Part shown: one piece after another, positions 5,964 through 6,346 of the stretch
How positions within the stretch are numbered: position 1 is the first letter of the stretch
Layout: each line of letters begins with the position of its first letter
Origin: Sphingomonas sp.
GTDB taxonomy: Bacteria > Pseudomonadota > Alphaproteobacteria > Sphingomonadales > Sphingomonadaceae
DNA: 6,346 bases
Assembly (NCBI GenBank): GCA_019747165.1
Contig: JAIERC010000226.1
Span: 1-6,346 of the forward strand
Reading direction: 5' to 3'
Program-made: the position numbers and the translations under genes
Notes under the pieces: model-generated
The model's input: only the letters and a program-made list of their open reading frames with translations
Database searches by the model: none
What the model was told of the DNA's origin: nothing

Positions 5964-6221
5964 TCCTTGCTGCCGGTGGAATAACTGGGCGCCCAACTCA
6001 AGCGATCGCCCATTGCTGGTAAAGGCCCGTGATCCTCCACTTCGGTCGTGCCCTATTCCCCTTTGCTCACCAGATGGCTCGTCGATAACCGCCCGACGCT
6101 GCGATCGCGCTCTTCCACTCCCGGTTGGCTGGCTGAACCTCAGCTATCTATCGCATTCAGCCACGCGACGGCTTGCCGCGCGTATTGCTCAACAACCCGA
6201 TCCCCGGGTTGGAGATGTGTA
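5964..6221 (+). other. Intergenic region without a convincing gene
   Basis: These 258 bases carry no protein I can recognise on either strand. A TTG-started frame (6013-6222) yields a Pro/Arg/Ser-rich 69-residue translation that does not look like a real protein. Visible elements are a 10-base palindrome TGGGCGCCCA (5986-5995), two GCGATCGC octamers (6002-6009 and 6101-6108), and a weak possible promoter, TTGGCT at 6125-6130 with AT-rich TATCTATC at 6145-6152. The last part (6193-6214) is described separately. The region presumably holds the promoter of the exported protein gene, or decayed sequence. Confidence 0.5.
6193..6214 (+). promoter_or_regulatory. Hairpin abutting the Shine-Dalgarno of the exported-protein gene
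   Basis: CAACCC (6193-6198) can pair with GGGTTG (6206-6211) around a seven-base loop. Base 6211 is also the first G of the GGAG Shine-Dalgarno (6211-6214), which lies seven bases before the ATG at 6222. Folding would tie up part of the ribosome site, so it could tune translation, but the six-base-pair stem may be chance in GC-rich DNA. Confidence 0.35.
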
Positions 6222-6346
6222 ATGCGTATCTTGAAGATAATGGCCGCCGCCGGGCTGGCGCTGTCGGCATTGACCGTGGGAAGTACAGCGCAAGCCCATG
6301 ATTATGATCATGGTCGCTATGGGCGTGATTACCGCGACCATCGCGA
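6222..6346 (+). CDS. Exported protein with His/Tyr/Asp/Arg-rich N-terminus (3' truncated)
   Basis: Forty-one codons are visible before the window ends. The first 25 residues form a classical Sec signal peptide: a positively charged start (MRILK), a hydrophobic core of Ala/Gly/Leu (MAAAGLALSALTV) and an A-x-A cleavage site, STAQA before His26. The mature start, HDYDHGRYGRDYRDHR, is dense in His, Asp, Tyr and Arg. Such composition is common in small periplasmic proteins of sphingomonads, including RcnB-like proteins linked to metal homeostasis, but too little is visible to assign a family. The start is supported by GGAG at 6211-6214 with seven-base spacing. The gene is not clearly linked to the lipid genes upstream. 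Confidence 0.8.
   Translation, partial: MRILKIMAAAGLALSALTVGSTAQAHDYDHGRYGRDYRDHR

Noticed and set aside
5986..5995. Perfect palindrome TGGGCGCCCA considered as terminator or operator
   Set aside because: It has no loop for a terminator hairpin, does not extend beyond ten bases and is not followed by a T-run; a binding-site role is unsupported.
6002..6108. GCGATCGC octamers (6002-6009, 6101-6108), resembling HIP1 sites
   Set aside because: The same octamer also occurs inside the amidase gene (473-480); in GC-rich DNA of this composition it is expected by chance and shows no regular spacing.
6013..6222. TTG-started 69-codon frame ending in a TAATG overlap with the exported-protein gene
   Set aside because: The translation is Pro/Arg/Ser-rich without hydrophobic core or family resemblance, the TTG lacks a Shine-Dalgarno, and the overlap can be coincidence. 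A decayed gene end cannot be excluded.
1..6346. CRISPR array, tRNA/rRNA gene, insertion sequence, toxin-antitoxin or defence system
   Set aside because: No regularly spaced repeats, no cloverleaf or rRNA signature, no transposase or defence domain was seen on either strand.

Overview
The window looks like alphaproteobacterial chromosome, most likely from the order Sphingomonadales. The evidence is a GC-rich, strongly coding-biased sequence, protein styles typical of that group, and an intergenic palindromic repeat of the kind whose translation gives the 'VPACAGT' signature common in proteobacteria. This placement is inference from sequence style, since no rRNA or marker gene is present. All recognisable genes lie on the + strand.

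Bases 1-5019 are one tightly packed catabolic gene cluster, probably an operon. In order it holds the C-terminal end of a FadB/FadJ-type 3-hydroxyacyl-CoA dehydrogenase (truncated by the window edge), an amidase-signature hydrolase, two consecutive acyl-CoA dehydrogenase (ACAD) genes and a TesB-type acyl-CoA thioesterase. The joints are a 4-base overlap (GTGA), a 4-base gap, a 95-base gap filled by a palindromic repeat, and a 1-base overlap (TGATG). The cluster supplies alpha-beta desaturation (ACAD pair), hydration and 3-hydroxy oxidation (FadB/J-like), and release of free acid from CoA (TesB). The amidase could free or trim an amide-containing substrate. The two ACADs have complementary sets of conserved residues: the first keeps the catalytic glutamate motif and the second keeps the FAD-contacting Arg and Gln motifs. 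They are therefore probably the two halves of an alpha2beta2 heterotetramer, as described for steroid side-chain ACADs in actinobacteria. The physiological substrate cannot be read from the sequence.

Bases 5020-5117 are a short AT-richer spacer with a possible -10 element and a tandem TTAACG repeat. It leads into a separate gene (5118-5963) for an integral-membrane di-iron hydroxylase/desaturase of the fatty acid hydroxylase/sterol desaturase superfamily, with all histidine clusters intact. A strong GC hairpin overlaps the last codons of that gene.

Bases 5964-6221 hold no convincing gene. They end in a hairpin that touches the Shine-Dalgarno sequence of the last gene (6222 to the window end), a truncated exported protein with a clear signal peptide and a His/Tyr/Asp/Arg-rich mature start.

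Nothing here is a mobile element, CRISPR array, RNA gene or defence system. The points most worth following are the split-motif ACAD pair, the repeat inserted between its two subunit genes, and the amidase embedded in a beta-oxidation operon.
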